Of a stretch of 64,000 nucleotides of DNA, positions 43,197 to 53,300 are shown one piece after another. Numbering within the stretch: position 1 is the stretch's first letter; the number at the start of each line of letters is the position of its first letter. Both the position numbers and the translations under genes were made by a program. Below the pieces are notes generated by a model. That model ran no database searches and was not told the origin of the DNA. It saw only the letters and a list, made by a program, of their open reading frames with translations. The stretch is from Spirosoma validum (GTDB lineage: Bacteria > Bacteroidota > Bacteroidia > Cytophagales > Spirosomataceae): positions 1,116,001-1,180,000 of the forward strand of contig NZ_JACXAA010000001.1 in the NCBI RefSeq assembly GCF_014699035.1, in the 5' to 3' direction.

Positions 43197-43765
43197 GATC
43201 AATTTTGGCAATTGAATCATTTGAATCGTTCAACTTGGTGGGAGGTACGGCCCTGGCTCTACAATTCGGTCACCGCTTATCGATATATCTTGATTTTTTT
43301 ACAATTGATCCCTTTGATAAAGAACTGGCTAAGGCAGAACTGTCTGATATTGGTCTCTGGCAAACCGACAGCGAAAATAAAATAGGTCTTCGTGGCCAGT
43401 TGAACGGCGTAAAGATTGACTTTGTTACGTATCGCTACCCATTATTGGAGCCAATTGCTGTTATTGATGGGGTCCGCATGTTGTCGCGAGCCGATATTTC
43501 AGCGATGAAGCTATCGGCAATTACGAACCGTGGCGCCCAAAAAGACTTCTACGATATTTTCTTTCTATTACGTCATTATAGTTTTGCTCAACTTTGCAAT
43601 TGGTATAAGGCAAAGTTTCAAACCAATAATTTATTCATGCTGCTAAAAAGCCTGACGTATTTTGACGACGCCGAACAAACGGAAACGCCTATTTTATTAG
43701 TTGACGATGTTTCGTGGGCGATGGTCAAAAATACAATCCTGCAGGAAGTGGCAGCCTATTCGTAG
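43151..43765 (+). CDS. AbiEii/AbiGii nucleotidyltransferase-like protein with altered active site
   Basis: 204 residues. LVGGTALALQFGHRLS at 29-44 is the nucleotidyltransferase signature of AbiEii toxins, which normally continues as S-x-D-L-D-F-F. Here it is SIYLDFF: residue 46, expected to be the first metal-binding Asp, is Tyr (codon TAT at 43286-43288), while D48 remains. The KLSAITNRGAQKDFYDIFFLL segment (in part) matches the conserved later motif. The protein is full length, so it may be a catalytically dead toxin or regulator. It overlaps the preceding gene by 46 bases and hisIE begins nine bases after its stop. Confidence 0.78.
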   Translation: MLHPEVLEPSTLGILRSILAIESFESFNLVGGTALALQFGHRLSIYLDFFTIDPFDKELAKAELSDIGLWQTDSENKIGLRGQLNGVKIDFVTYRYPLLEPIAVIDGVRMLSRADISAMKLSAITNRGAQKDFYDIFFLLRHYSFAQLCNWYKAKFQTNNLFMLLKSLTYFDDAEQTETPILLVDDVSWAMVKNTILQEVAAYS

Positions 43766-43773
43766 TATTTTTA

Positions 43774-44376
43774 ATGACAATTCATTTCGATAAATCCCCC
43801 GACGGGCTTATTCCCGCTGTCATTCAGGATGCCGAAACCGGTAAAGTCCTGATGCTGGGCTACATGAACCGTGAAGCATACGACAAAACGGTCGCCGAGA
43901 ATATCGTTACGTTCTTTAGCCGCAGCAAACAGCGGCTTTGGACCAAAGGCGAAACGTCCAATAACTTCCTGCACGTCCGGGAAATCATGGTCGATTGCGA
44001 TGGTGATACGTTGCTGATCAAAACCAATCCGGCCGGGCCCGTTTGTCATACCGGTGCCGATACGTGTTTCGATGAAGTCAATCGGGGGAAAGGGCAGTTT
44101 CTGAACTATCTACAGGATATTATTCACGACCGGCGAGTCAATCCATCCGAAAAATCATATACGACAACGCTGTTTAACCGGGGCGTCAACAAGATCGCGC
44201 AGAAGGTTGGTGAAGAAGCTGTTGAACTGGTCATCGAAGCAAAAGATGACAATGATGATCTGTTTAAGGGCGAAGCGGCTGATCTGCTATTCCATTTTTT
44301 GGTGCTGTTGGAACAAAAAAGAATGGATTTAGACGACATCGTAGCCGTATTACAGTCCCGTCATCAAAAACAATAG
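43774..44376 (+). CDS. hisIE: bifunctional phosphoribosyl-AMP cyclohydrolase / phosphoribosyl-ATP pyrophosphatase
   Basis: 200 residues from ATG 43774; the longer open frame to 43714 overlaps the AbiEii-like gene. The HisI domain (1-105) has MLGYMNREAY, FFSRSKQRLWTKGETSNN, the metal-binding DCDGDTLL and CHTGADTCF; the HisE domain (about 112-200) has QKVGEEAVELVIEAK and EAADLLFHFLVLL. Catalyses steps two and three of histidine synthesis. No other his gene is in the window; it closes the trp run, nine bases after the AbiEii-like gene. Confidence 0.95.
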   Translation: MTIHFDKSPDGLIPAVIQDAETGKVLMLGYMNREAYDKTVAENIVTFFSRSKQRLWTKGETSNNFLHVREIMVDCDGDTLLIKTNPAGPVCHTGADTCFDEVNRGKGQFLNYLQDIIHDRRVNPSEKSYTTTLFNRGVNKIAQKVGEEAVELVIEAKDDNDDLFKGEAADLLFHFLVLLEQKRMDLDDIVAVLQSRHQKQ

Positions 44377-44458
44377 ATTCGGGTTTGCGGTTTGATGAAC
44401 GTTGACGGGCACCACGAAGGTGTTTGCGCAATGTTCTCACCAAACACAAACTTTCTTC

Positions 44459-44794
44459 ATGGGACTGATTATCCGTATTCTGATTAGCGCCGTAGCCGTC
44501 TGGGTTGCTACATATTTTATTCCCGGTGTGTCCGTGTCAGGCGGACCCGGTACGTATCTGATTATCGCGATTGTTCTGGGTTTTCTGAACGCCTTTATCA
44601 AGCCAATTCTAACCGTACTGACAATTCCGATCACCATTATCACCCTTGGTCTGTTTTTGCTGGTACTCAACGTACTGATGGTATATCTGACCTCGTATCT
44701 GATTCCGAATTTCCACGTCAGTGGATTTATTGCAGCGCTATTGTTCAGCTTTGTTGTCTCCATCGTGACGGCTCTGATCGACGCGATTGTCTGA
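44459..44794 (+). CDS. phage holin superfamily IV / YvlD-like small membrane protein
   Basis: 111 residues from ATG 44459 (MGLIIRILISAVAVWVATYF); the open frame to 44402 adds non-family residues. Four hydrophobic segments and the GFLNAFIKPIL...PITIITLGLFLLVLN pattern identify the 4-TM YvlD family, often named mycobacterial 4TMS holin, with no proven holin role in Bacteroidota. Inner-membrane location. Followed by a clear terminator. Confidence 0.82.
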   Translation: MGLIIRILISAVAVWVATYFIPGVSVSGGPGTYLIIAIVLGFLNAFIKPILTVLTIPITIITLGLFLLVLNVLMVYLTSYLIPNFHVSGFIAALLFSFVVSIVTALIDAIV

Positions 44795-44828
44795 ACAAGA
44801 GAACGCAATACGGCTTACTGCCTTTGTT

Positions 44829-44868
44829 AAAGAATGCCATGACAATACGTTGTGGCATTCTTTGTTTT
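44829..44868 (+). terminator. Rho-independent terminator after the YvlD-like gene
   Basis: AAAGAATGCCA (44829-44839) pairs perfectly with TGGCATTCTTT (44853-44863), followed by GTTTTT. Confidence 0.85.
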
Positions 44869-45028
44869 TAGGACTGACAGTTTTTGCGTAGGTTTCGCTC
44901 AAACCCCGGATAGGACTGACTGCCTTGGTGACGTCAAGATCTCAATCCCAACGAGTGCGAATGATCTACTTTTTTTTGAAACCGAACAAAACCAAACCTA
45001 GCATTAAAATAAACACGATAAAACGAAT

Positions 45029-45403
45029 ATGACCTTCACCTACACACCTGACGCACCCGTACCGGGCGGACATTATTCGCAGGCCGTCGTTCATAATGGG
45101 CTGGTTTTTGTATCGGGCATTTTGCCCATTACACCGGATGGACAAAAATTGACCGATTCAACGATTGCGGAACAGACGGTACAGATTTTAGCCAATCTCG
45201 ATGCCATTTTAAAAGCGTCGGGCAGCAAACGCGAGAACGTATTGAAAGTGACTGTATTCATCTCCGATATTACTGACTGGGGTACGGTTAATCAGGTTTA
45301 TACGCAATTTTTTGGCGAGCATCGCCCCGCCCGATCTGTAGTACCCGTAGGAACACTCCACTACGGTTTGAATATTGAGTTGGAAGCCGTTGCGACAACG
45401 TAA
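45029..45403 (+). CDS. RidA family protein (Rid/YjgF, enamine/imine deaminase)
   Basis: 124 residues. PGGHYSQAVVHNGLVFVSG at 12-30 and the HRPARSVVPVGTL segment, with the catalytic Arg, are the RidA signatures; the C-terminal IELEAVATT closes the chorismate-mutase-like fold. It hydrolyses reactive 2-aminoacrylate-type enamines made by PLP enzymes. Cytoplasmic. The gene stands alone between a terminator and the SGNH hydrolase gene. Confidence 0.9.
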   Translation: MTFTYTPDAPVPGGHYSQAVVHNGLVFVSGILPITPDGQKLTDSTIAEQTVQILANLDAILKASGSKRENVLKVTVFISDITDWGTVNQVYTQFFGEHRPARSVVPVGTLHYGLNIELEAVATT

Positions 45404-45507
45404 CGTACGTGCCAGGAATTGGGTAAAACAAGCGAGAAACTGCCTTTTGTAAACTGGATAAGCAACGGACACTAATTCGTAAACTGGCTTACCTAAACCG
45501 AAAATGC

Positions 45508-46752
45508 ATGCTGACGATGCGAGGATTAACCACGCTTGCTTTTATTCTATTCCTGTTTAGTTATCTCTTTAGTGAATATGCCGTTGCTCAGAGCGTTACC
45601 GAAAACCCGAATGCGCCCTTTGAATTGAAAAATGGGGATCGGGTGTTGTTTCTGGGAAATTCTCTCTTCGAGAACGATCTGCAATACGGTTATCTGGAAT
45701 TGGCTCTGACCACGCGCTGGCCTGACCGGAACGTAACATACCGAAATATCGGCTGGTCGGGCGATAACGTATTTGGGGAGGCCCGGAGCTATGTAACAAA
45801 CCCACCTACGCCATATGAGCTGCTCATTCAGCAAATCACCAACGCCAAACCAACCGTCGTGTTTTTGGGGTATGGCGGCATCGAAGCGCAGGAGGGCGAA
45901 TCGGGTCTGGCTCATTTTAAACGAGGGCTGAACCAGTTGTTGGATAAGATTGATCAACTGGGCGCCAAAACCATTCTGATCTCTCCGGTTCCAGTGCTCC
46001 TCCCCCCGTCTGACAACGTAACGCAACGGAATGCCATGCTGGAAACCTACGCGTCGGCGATTGCTCAGACGGCTTCCGAACGAAAGAAACGGTACGTTGA
46101 TGTGTTCAAGCCGATTCTGGACGTGAGCAAGCGAGCAGTTATCACCGAAAACGGTATTCACCTCAACGAGACGGGGTATTATTACCTGGCCACCACGCTT
46201 GAAAAGGCGCTGGGACTTGCTCCACGTAATGGCGACATCACCATCGACGTAGCGAAAAATGCCGTTGAGTCAACAGTTCCGGCCAATCTGTTGCCCGTCG
46301 ATAAAGCAAATACTGACATCCATTTTGTGATCAACGAACCGTATCTGCCTCTACCCTCACCAGAGCAGGATGGGAAATCCATACTTGTTGATAACGGGCG
46401 GAAACTGATGATTAAAGGATTGAAAAAAGGATTTTATTCGCTAACCGTCGATGACGACGAAGTCATTACGGCTTCGGCAAACCAGTGGGGCGAGGGCGTA
46501 AACATCCGACAAGGACCAGCGTTTACGCACTCCGCAGAAATGCGGCAATTGATTCAGAAGAAAAACGAACTTTTTTTCTTTCAGTATCGCCCACTGAATC
46601 AGACTTATATCATCGGCTTCCGATCCTACGAACAGGGCCGCCATAAAAAAGGACTGGAGGAGCAAAGTTTCATCATTACGTGGCTGGAAGGACAAATTGC
46701 CGCACTTAATCAGCCTAAATCGGCAACGTATCACCTTACTCAGCTCAAGTAA
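45508..46752 (+). CDS. SGNH/GDSL family hydrolase, secreted
   Basis: 414 residues with a Sec signal (MRGLTTLAFILFLFSYLFSE, cleavage near AVAQS). Block I reads FLGNSLFEN with nucleophile S52 (GNS in place of GDS), NIGWSGDN and GYGGIEAQ supply the oxyanion Gly/Asn area, and the terminal block NGIHLNETGYYYLA has the catalytic His with Asn where Asp is common. A C-terminal region of about 170 residues is uncharacterised. It precedes the PVC-type cytochrome gene by 10 bases; such pairs or fusions are known in PVC-group and Bacteroidota genomes. Probably acts on an acetylated glycan (inferred). Confidence 0.82.
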   Translation: MLTMRGLTTLAFILFLFSYLFSEYAVAQSVTENPNAPFELKNGDRVLFLGNSLFENDLQYGYLELALTTRWPDRNVTYRNIGWSGDNVFGEARSYVTNPPTPYELLIQQITNAKPTVVFLGYGGIEAQEGESGLAHFKRGLNQLLDKIDQLGAKTILISPVPVLLPPSDNVTQRNAMLETYASAIAQTASERKKRYVDVFKPILDVSKRAVITENGIHLNETGYYYLATTLEKALGLAPRNGDITIDVAKNAVESTVPANLLPVDKANTDIHFVINEPYLPLPSPEQDGKSILVDNGRKLMIKGLKKGFYSLTVDDDEVITASANQWGEGVNIRQGPAFTHSAEMRQLIQKKNELFFFQYRPLNQTYIIGFRSYEQGRHKKGLEEQSFIITWLEGQIAALNQPKSATYHLTQLK

Positions 46753-46762
46753 AACAGCGATT

Positions 46763-49700
46763 ATGCAACGGATCAATTTCGTACGACCTTTATCATTTTT
46801 GCGTAAAACCTTACTCATCCCGGTTATTATTCTGACAACCGCACTGGTGAATCAGGACAAAAACGCCGACGTGCCCGACCCGGATGTTCAAAAGGAACTC
46901 GAATCATTTCGTCTGGCGGATGGGTTTGAGGTGACTCTGTTTGCGGCAGAACCGCTGGTGGCAAAGCCCATACAAATGAACTGGGACGCCGAAGGCCGAT
47001 TGTGGGTGGTGAGCAGCACGGCTTACCCGCACCTGAAAACGGGCGAGCAGGCAAATGATAAGATTTTTGTCCTGGAGGACACCAACGGTGACGGGAAGGC
47101 CGACAAATCAACTGTTTTTGCCGAAGGCTTGCTGACGCCCACCGGAATTTTACCGGGTGATGGCGGTGTTTACGTAGCCAACTCAACCGAAATTCTGCAT
47201 TTCGCCGACACCGATGGCGATGGAAAAGCGGATAAAAAACGCCGAATTCTAAGCGGGTTTGGTACCGCCGATACGCACCATCTGATCCACACGTTCCGTT
47301 GGGGGCCGGAAGGAACGCTGTATTTCAACCAATCGATCTACATCTATAGTCACGTCGAAACGCCGTCTGGCGTTAAACGGCTGGAAGGCGGGGGCGTGTG
47401 GCAACTACGTCCCGAAAATCTTGATCTGAATATTTATGCCCGAGGTTTGGTTAATCCCTGGGGTCTTCAGTTCACCCGCTGGGGCCAAACGTTTCTGACC
47501 GATGGAGCGGGGTTTGAAGGCATCAATTATGCGTTTCCGGGCGCTACGTTCCTGACCGCGCCCGGTGCCGACCGAATTTTGCGAGGACTAAATCCTGGCC
47601 AACCGAAGCACAGCGGACTGGACGTTATTTCGGGACGCCATCTGCCCGAATCCTGGCAGGGAAGTCTGATTACCAACGATTTTCGGGCTAATCGCATTAA
47701 CCGATTCAGGCTCGAAGAACAGGGCAGCGGCTATGCGTCCAAGCAGATGGAGGATTTAATGTGGACAGACCACGTAGCGTTTCGCCCGGTCGATATTTCC
47801 GTTGGCCCCGACGGAGCCATCTACGTAGCGGATTGGTATAACCCTATTATTCAGCACGGCGAAGTCGATTTCCACGACCCGCGCCGGGATCAGCAACACG
47901 GACGAATCTGGCGTATCACGGCTAAGAATCGGCCTCTGGTCAAAAGACCACAACTGGAAAAAGCGACGATTCAGACGCTGCTGGACGCGTTACGTGCTCC
48001 GGAAGACTGGACCCGTTTGCAGGCTAAACAGGTATTGAAGCAACGGGGCGCGAAAGACGTTATACCTTCCCTGCAACAATGGGTCAACGGTTTAGACCGG
48101 AAAGATCCTGAGTACGAACACCTTCAGCTGGAAGCGCTCTGGACGTATCAAACGCTCAACGTAGTGAATGAACCGCTGCTACTGAGTTTATTAAAAGCAG
48201 AAAATCCAAATGCCCGGTCGGCTGCGCTACGTGCTTTTGAGTTATGGCACGACAAAATAAGCAACCTACCGACACTGCTGTCGAAGGCGGTGCTGGACCC
48301 TCACCCGCGCGTACGCCTTGAGGCCGTTATTGCGCTACGTAAAGTACAGTCGGCGGAGGCTGCCCGTACGGCGCTGGCAGTATTAGATTATCCGATGGAC
48401 GAATTTCTGGATTTCGCCCTTTGGCAAACCGTCCGTGAACTGGAACCGCGCTGGGTAAGCCGACTGAAAACCGACCCCAATTTTCTGGGTGATTCCCGAA
48501 AAACGGCCTTTGCGCTAAAATCAGTGAACAATCCAGAAGCTATTACGCAACTGATGCAACTCTATCAAAAAGGCCAGGTGCCAGATGAGTATCAGAAGGA
48601 CATACTGACGTCAATTGCCAAATGGGGCAGCGTTGCCGATTTGAACGCCTTGTTCGATATGACGGTTCTGGGCAATACCCGGCAGGATAAACACACAGCT
48701 GGCCGTCTGGAAGCGTTAGCCGAAGCGGCCCGTCAGCGAACGATAAAACCCGATCAGAACCTGACCCGTATCGGTGGTTTTCTCAGTAGTGCTGACGAAG
48801 CCGTTACCACCAATGCCATACGTTTGATCGGATTATGGCGACTGGAGAATCTGAACGACCGCCTGACCGGACTTATTCAGCAGGGCGATAAATCGGTTAA
48901 AAAAGCAGGATTAGGGGCACTAGCTGCGATGGGTACCGACAATGCTCGCAAACGGTTGATTGACTTAACCGGACCCAAAAACACCCCTGACCTACGGCTG
49001 CTAGCAACGGCTCAGTTGGTTTCGCTGGATGCGCCCGAAGCAGCCCGTATCGGCGTAGATCAATTGCGAACGTTACCCCAACAGACCGATGCCTCTGAAC
49101 TTTTTCAGGCGTTTTTTGCCGATAAGAAAGGCATACAGCCCTTGGCCGACGCGTTAACAGCCAAAAAGATTCCGGAGCATTTTGCTAAAGAAGGCCGGCA
49201 ATTACTTCAGCGACAATTACCCGGCAACCGGCAAAAAGCTGAGGACGTAGTGCGGCTAAAACAGGCGCTGGAAGCCTCGGGTGGGACGCTTCCAGCCGAG
49301 CGTATGCCGCAGGAACTTAGCAGTCAGGATATTACGATGCTGGCCAATGCTGTAAAAGAGTCAGCAGATCCTGTTCGGGGCGAAGCTATCTTTCGGAGAA
49401 GTTCATTGTTGTGCTCTACGTGTCATGCGATAGGCGGAGCCGGGGGACGTATCGGACCTGATTTGAGTAGTCTCGGCACCAGTTCACCGGTCGAGACGAT
49501 TATCCGATCTATTCTCTATCCGACTCAGTCCATTAAAGAAGGCTACGAACTCCAGCGTATCCAAAAAAAAGACGGAAGCGAGATGATGGTGTATCTGGTC
49601 AGCAATGGAACGTCGGAAGTTGTGGTAAGGGACGTGAGCGGCTTAGAAATATCCATCCCCAAGAGTCAGATCAGTACGATTGAAAAAACGCCCGGCTCAC

Positions 49701-50257
49701 TTATGCCTTCCGGCTTAACGGCGGGTTTGGAAAAAGAAGAGTTTATTAATCTGGTCGGGTTTCTGTCGAAAATTGGTGAGTCAGGAGCGTTTCGGGTGCC
49801 TACAGCCCGCTTCGTCCGACGCTGGACTACCGTTTTGCCCAGTAAGGAACTGAGCCGGAAAATTAGTGAAGCGGGCATGGGATACGTTGTCAGGGATAAC
49901 AGCAAAATAGACGTCCAGCCCATCTACAGCAACGTATCGGGCGAGCTGCCGGTTGACCAATTACCAATCGTTGACGTAAGTCCGACGAAACGGTACAGCT
50001 TTGTCCGGTTTGACATCGAAGCAATCAGCAAAGGCAACGTAGCGCTAGCCATCAATTCAACCGCAGGGCTAACCGCCTGGGTGGGCCAGAAACCGCTTAA
50101 ACTGACAGAGCAAGGCGTACTCACCGATCTTCCGCAAGGCATCCATTCGATTACGCTGGCCATCGACAGAGCTTTGTTTAAGGAGAAACTACTGGGAATA
50201 CAGCTCCAGGACGCCCAGCAATCACCAGCACAAATCAGGCTTGTCATGGGCCGATAG
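46763..50257 (+). CDS. PVC-type haem-binding protein: beta-propeller dehydrogenase domain, HEAT repeats, cytochrome c
   Basis: 1164 residues from ATG 46763; a signal-anchor/signal peptide (LLIPVIILTTALV) lies near residues 17-29. Residues about 45-390 form a membrane-bound-dehydrogenase propeller with two calcium-binding-like DTNGDGKADK/DTDGDGKADK repeats; about 410-820 is HEAT-like; then a class I cytochrome c with CSTCH (C884, C887, H888) and a distal Met-containing region, and a C-terminal extension ending in a beta domain. It probably oxidises a sugar in the periplasm and passes electrons on. Cotranscribed with the SGNH hydrolase. Confidence 0.85.
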   Translation: MQRINFVRPLSFLRKTLLIPVIILTTALVNQDKNADVPDPDVQKELESFRLADGFEVTLFAAEPLVAKPIQMNWDAEGRLWVVSSTAYPHLKTGEQANDKIFVLEDTNGDGKADKSTVFAEGLLTPTGILPGDGGVYVANSTEILHFADTDGDGKADKKRRILSGFGTADTHHLIHTFRWGPEGTLYFNQSIYIYSHVETPSGVKRLEGGGVWQLRPENLDLNIYARGLVNPWGLQFTRWGQTFLTDGAGFEGINYAFPGATFLTAPGADRILRGLNPGQPKHSGLDVISGRHLPESWQGSLITNDFRANRINRFRLEEQGSGYASKQMEDLMWTDHVAFRPVDISVGPDGAIYVADWYNPIIQHGEVDFHDPRRDQQHGRIWRITAKNRPLVKRPQLEKATIQTLLDALRAPEDWTRLQAKQVLKQRGAKDVIPSLQQWVNGLDRKDPEYEHLQLEALWTYQTLNVVNEPLLLSLLKAENPNARSAALRAFELWHDKISNLPTLLSKAVLDPHPRVRLEAVIALRKVQSAEAARTALAVLDYPMDEFLDFALWQTVRELEPRWVSRLKTDPNFLGDSRKTAFALKSVNNPEAITQLMQLYQKGQVPDEYQKDILTSIAKWGSVADLNALFDMTVLGNTRQDKHTAGRLEALAEAARQRTIKPDQNLTRIGGFLSSADEAVTTNAIRLIGLWRLENLNDRLTGLIQQGDKSVKKAGLGALAAMGTDNARKRLIDLTGPKNTPDLRLLATAQLVSLDAPEAARIGVDQLRTLPQQTDASELFQAFFADKKGIQPLADALTAKKIPEHFAKEGRQLLQRQLPGNRQKAEDVVRLKQALEASGGTLPAERMPQELSSQDITMLANAVKESADPVRGEAIFRRSSLLCSTCHAIGGAGGRIGPDLSSLGTSSPVETIIRSILYPTQSIKEGYELQRIQKKDGSEMMVYLVSNGTSEVVVRDVSGLEISIPKSQISTIEKTPGSLMPSGLTAGLEKEEFINLVGFLSKIGESGAFRVPTARFVRRWTTVLPSKELSRKISEAGMGYVVRDNSKIDVQPIYSNVSGELPVDQLPIVDVSPTKRYSFVRFDIEAISKGNVALAINSTAGLTAWVGQKPLKLTEQGVLTDLPQGIHSITLAIDRALFKEKLLGIQLQDAQQSPAQIRLVMGR

Positions 50258-50259
50258 AC

Positions 50260-50323
50260 GTAGTACCGGACCATCCCGGTCGGGTGAGAATAACTACCAC
50301 CCGACCGGGACGGTCGGTACTAC
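50260..50323. repeat. REP-like inverted repeat with GGTCGGGTG arms
   Basis: Arms 50260-50286 and 50298-50323 pair with one mismatch and one extra base (GTAGTACCG...CGGTCGGGTG). Placed between convergent genes: PVC-type protein and alpha-2-macroglobulin-like protein. It may serve as a bidirectional terminator. Confidence 0.85.
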
Positions 50324-50328
50324 AGTCT

Positions 50329-53300
50329 TTACGGCTTCACTTTCACCCGTTCTCCGGCGGAGTGTGCGGAGAACTCAGGAGCATAAAAGCATTGTACTGT
50401 AGCGACACCCGCTGAGAAATCGCCGGTTTGCGCTACGCGTAGGTCATACTCAAACACATGCGTACCGACGGGTAGGTAACTCATAAAAAAATCAGTACTG
50501 GCGTCGCGTGGTGATTCATAATAACCTAAGCCATTTTGGTATTTATAGCCCGACAAAGCCGCCACAGGTTCAAAACCTGATGCCCGACTATCTTTCAGGT
50601 GAACGTATTCCATTGCCCGGTCGGTCTTCAGAACCAGCCGTACTTTAATCAGATCGCCGGGTTTTAAGGACGTTTTTGGTGAAACCGACGTAATGACCGG
50701 GCCGTTTGGCGAATCGCGTTGCATGTAAAGCGTTTTCTGAACAGACAATCCTGCACTGCCGGGCATAACCCGGTCGAGCGGCTCGAAGTGTTGCCAGTAC
50801 AACGCACCCCAGGCCGGGCCATCGGCTGTTTTTGTGATTTTGATGGCCCCCATTTCCGGTTTGATTTCAGCGGCTGCGTAGGTCACTTTCTCGTACCCCG
50901 TAATGGCATCCGCTTTTGTCACTCGACTTTCGATGGGTTGCCCACCCAAACTTACCTGCGTTGTAACGCCCGTACCTAACCAATCGCTACCACGTAGTAA
51001 CAGCGCATAAATAGCCTCGGTCGTTGCTTTGGTTGATGACCACGACTGGGTTTGTTTCTGACGCAGCAACCAGCGCTTCATGTCATCAATTTCTGTCTGA
51101 ACCGGCTTGATTTCGCCAAACGCTTCAATGATATAGGCCTGCGTTTCGATCGGTGCCTGATACCAGTATAGACCGCTTTGGTTATCGGGCCAGTATGTGC
51201 CCAACTCCTCGGATTTCCGCGACCGTTCACGGAGTGACGCCAGAATACCGTTAGCCGTTTTGTCATCGCCAAACCGGAACAACGCCATCGCCGACAGGGC
51301 CTGTCCCTGTAAACTTTGCTTCGTCCATTCATCGACTACGCGCTGTTTCACGTAAGCCATAACCGAGTTTCCGATTGGCTGATTGACGTAAAAACTGCGG
51401 GCGTAGAGGTATTGCGTCGCCGAAAAATACCACGGACCGATTATGCCATTTCCCTTCTTCTGAGCGTCCATTTTTTTCTGCTCCTCAATCCAGCGTTTCA
51501 TTTCAGCATCGGCGTAGCGAATGGCGTTGGTCTGCATCTCGCTAATCTTCGCCTGCATCGCGTCAGGGAAGCGTACACCCAGTTTCTGCAAATGACCAAA
51601 TCCGCTCAGAATGTGCAGCGTCATAGACAAGTCGGGTTGCATGCCGCCAAACCACCGGAAACCGCCCGATTCAGTCTGTAATTGTTGCAGTTTCTCAAAC
51701 GCCTGAAGCTGCTCACTTTCCATCCGGTTCGCATCCAGTAACTGACCCAACTTTGCCTGCCGCTCAGTCTCCGAGCGGGCATCAGCCAGCCAGGGCGAAT
51801 TTTCCAGCGTAACCGCTTTTAATTCTTCGTTATTCTGTAATGGACTCTTTGGCGGAGTTTTTTGCCATTCAGCAATTACCTGTTTGAAGGCGGGTTTGCT
51901 CCCAACAATATGAGCGGCCAGGCTATTGGCGTACAAACGACTGAAGAGTTGCTCAGCACACTCATACCGATACTCCATTAAATACGGCAGCGATTGCAGC
52001 GCATACCAGCTTGGATTACTCGTTACTTCTACGGTTAGTCGTTCGTGCTGGACAGGCAATTCTGGATTGAGATTCGTTAGCGGTTTCAGCTTAAACTCCT
52101 TGGTCTCCTTGCCATTTACCCAGAACGGTTGCGAATCCGTTACCAGCATCCGATTCGGCAGTACAGGAACCGTAAATTCTTCGCCATCAGTGAACGTGCC
52201 CGATTGAGCCGTCAGGCGACAGGCTACGGTTTCGAGCCCTGCTGGAACCACCAGCGTCCAGCCCACGGCCTGACCTTGACCAGCCGCTACGTTTACGGAT
52301 GTTTGCAACGTAGTATGGTTGAGCTTCTGATTGATAGGTTCGCCGGTTAGTGCATCCAGTAGCATCAGACTAGCGGTTACGGGTAAGGCTTTTTCGCTCA
52401 GGTTATTGATGTGGGCCGTTACGCGAATCGTATCCCCTTCCCGCAGAAAACGGGGCGCATTAGCCGTGATCATCAGTTCTTTCTGCGTAATGATCTCGCG
52501 CTCTAGTGTACCGATTTTCAAATCTTTCGTATGCGCAAAGGCGAGCAGTCGCCAGCGGGTGAGCGCTTCGGGCATCGTGAATTTCAACACTACGTTACCT
52601 TTCGCGTCGGTTTTCAGATCGGGCAGAAAGAACGCGGTTTCGTTGAAATTTCGGCGAGGATTGACAATAGGAGCCGGAGTTGGTTTCGGACCGGCTTGTT
52701 CCGGTTTTTCTTCATCGGGTTTAGCCTCAGCACCCCCTGCGGCCATATCCATTGCGGCTGGTGCAGCCGTTTTCGCCATACTCATTCGCGCAGCCCCAGG
52801 TGATCTGCTTTCATAGTTGAGCGTAGTGTTACCACGCATCCGCACCGCACCACCTTGCCTTGGCGACCCATACCCCGTAACAACCACTTCACTTAATCCC
52901 TGTGCATCCGGTTTCATCGAAAATGACAATGGCTCCTGCGCTAACGTCACCTCCTGAGTCTGATAGCCGAAAGATGAAAATACGAGCGTGGCCGACAATA
53001 CATCGGATTTGCCTTTTAGAGAGAACACCCCCTGGGCATTCGTTGATGTTCCGGTTGATGATCCTTTTATCATGATGGACACGCCTGGTACGCCTAATCC
53101 GTAGGAATCTTTGACGATGCCGGAAATAACCTTGCCTTCCCGCGTGATCGAAACGCGAATAACATTATTCTGTACACCACCCCAACTTAACTCGTCATAC
53201 TGACGCGCTGGAACAGGTTGTTCAGGACGATACCGATAAAACAGTACGTTGCCAGACTGTACATTGAAACCACCCGAACGCCAGCCGTAGAAAATCGGTG

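Noticed and set aside
46697-46762. Upstream extension of the PVC-type protein into the SGNH gene
   Set aside because: The added residues read SGNH coding DNA in another frame; ATG 46763 precedes the hydrophobic signal segment.
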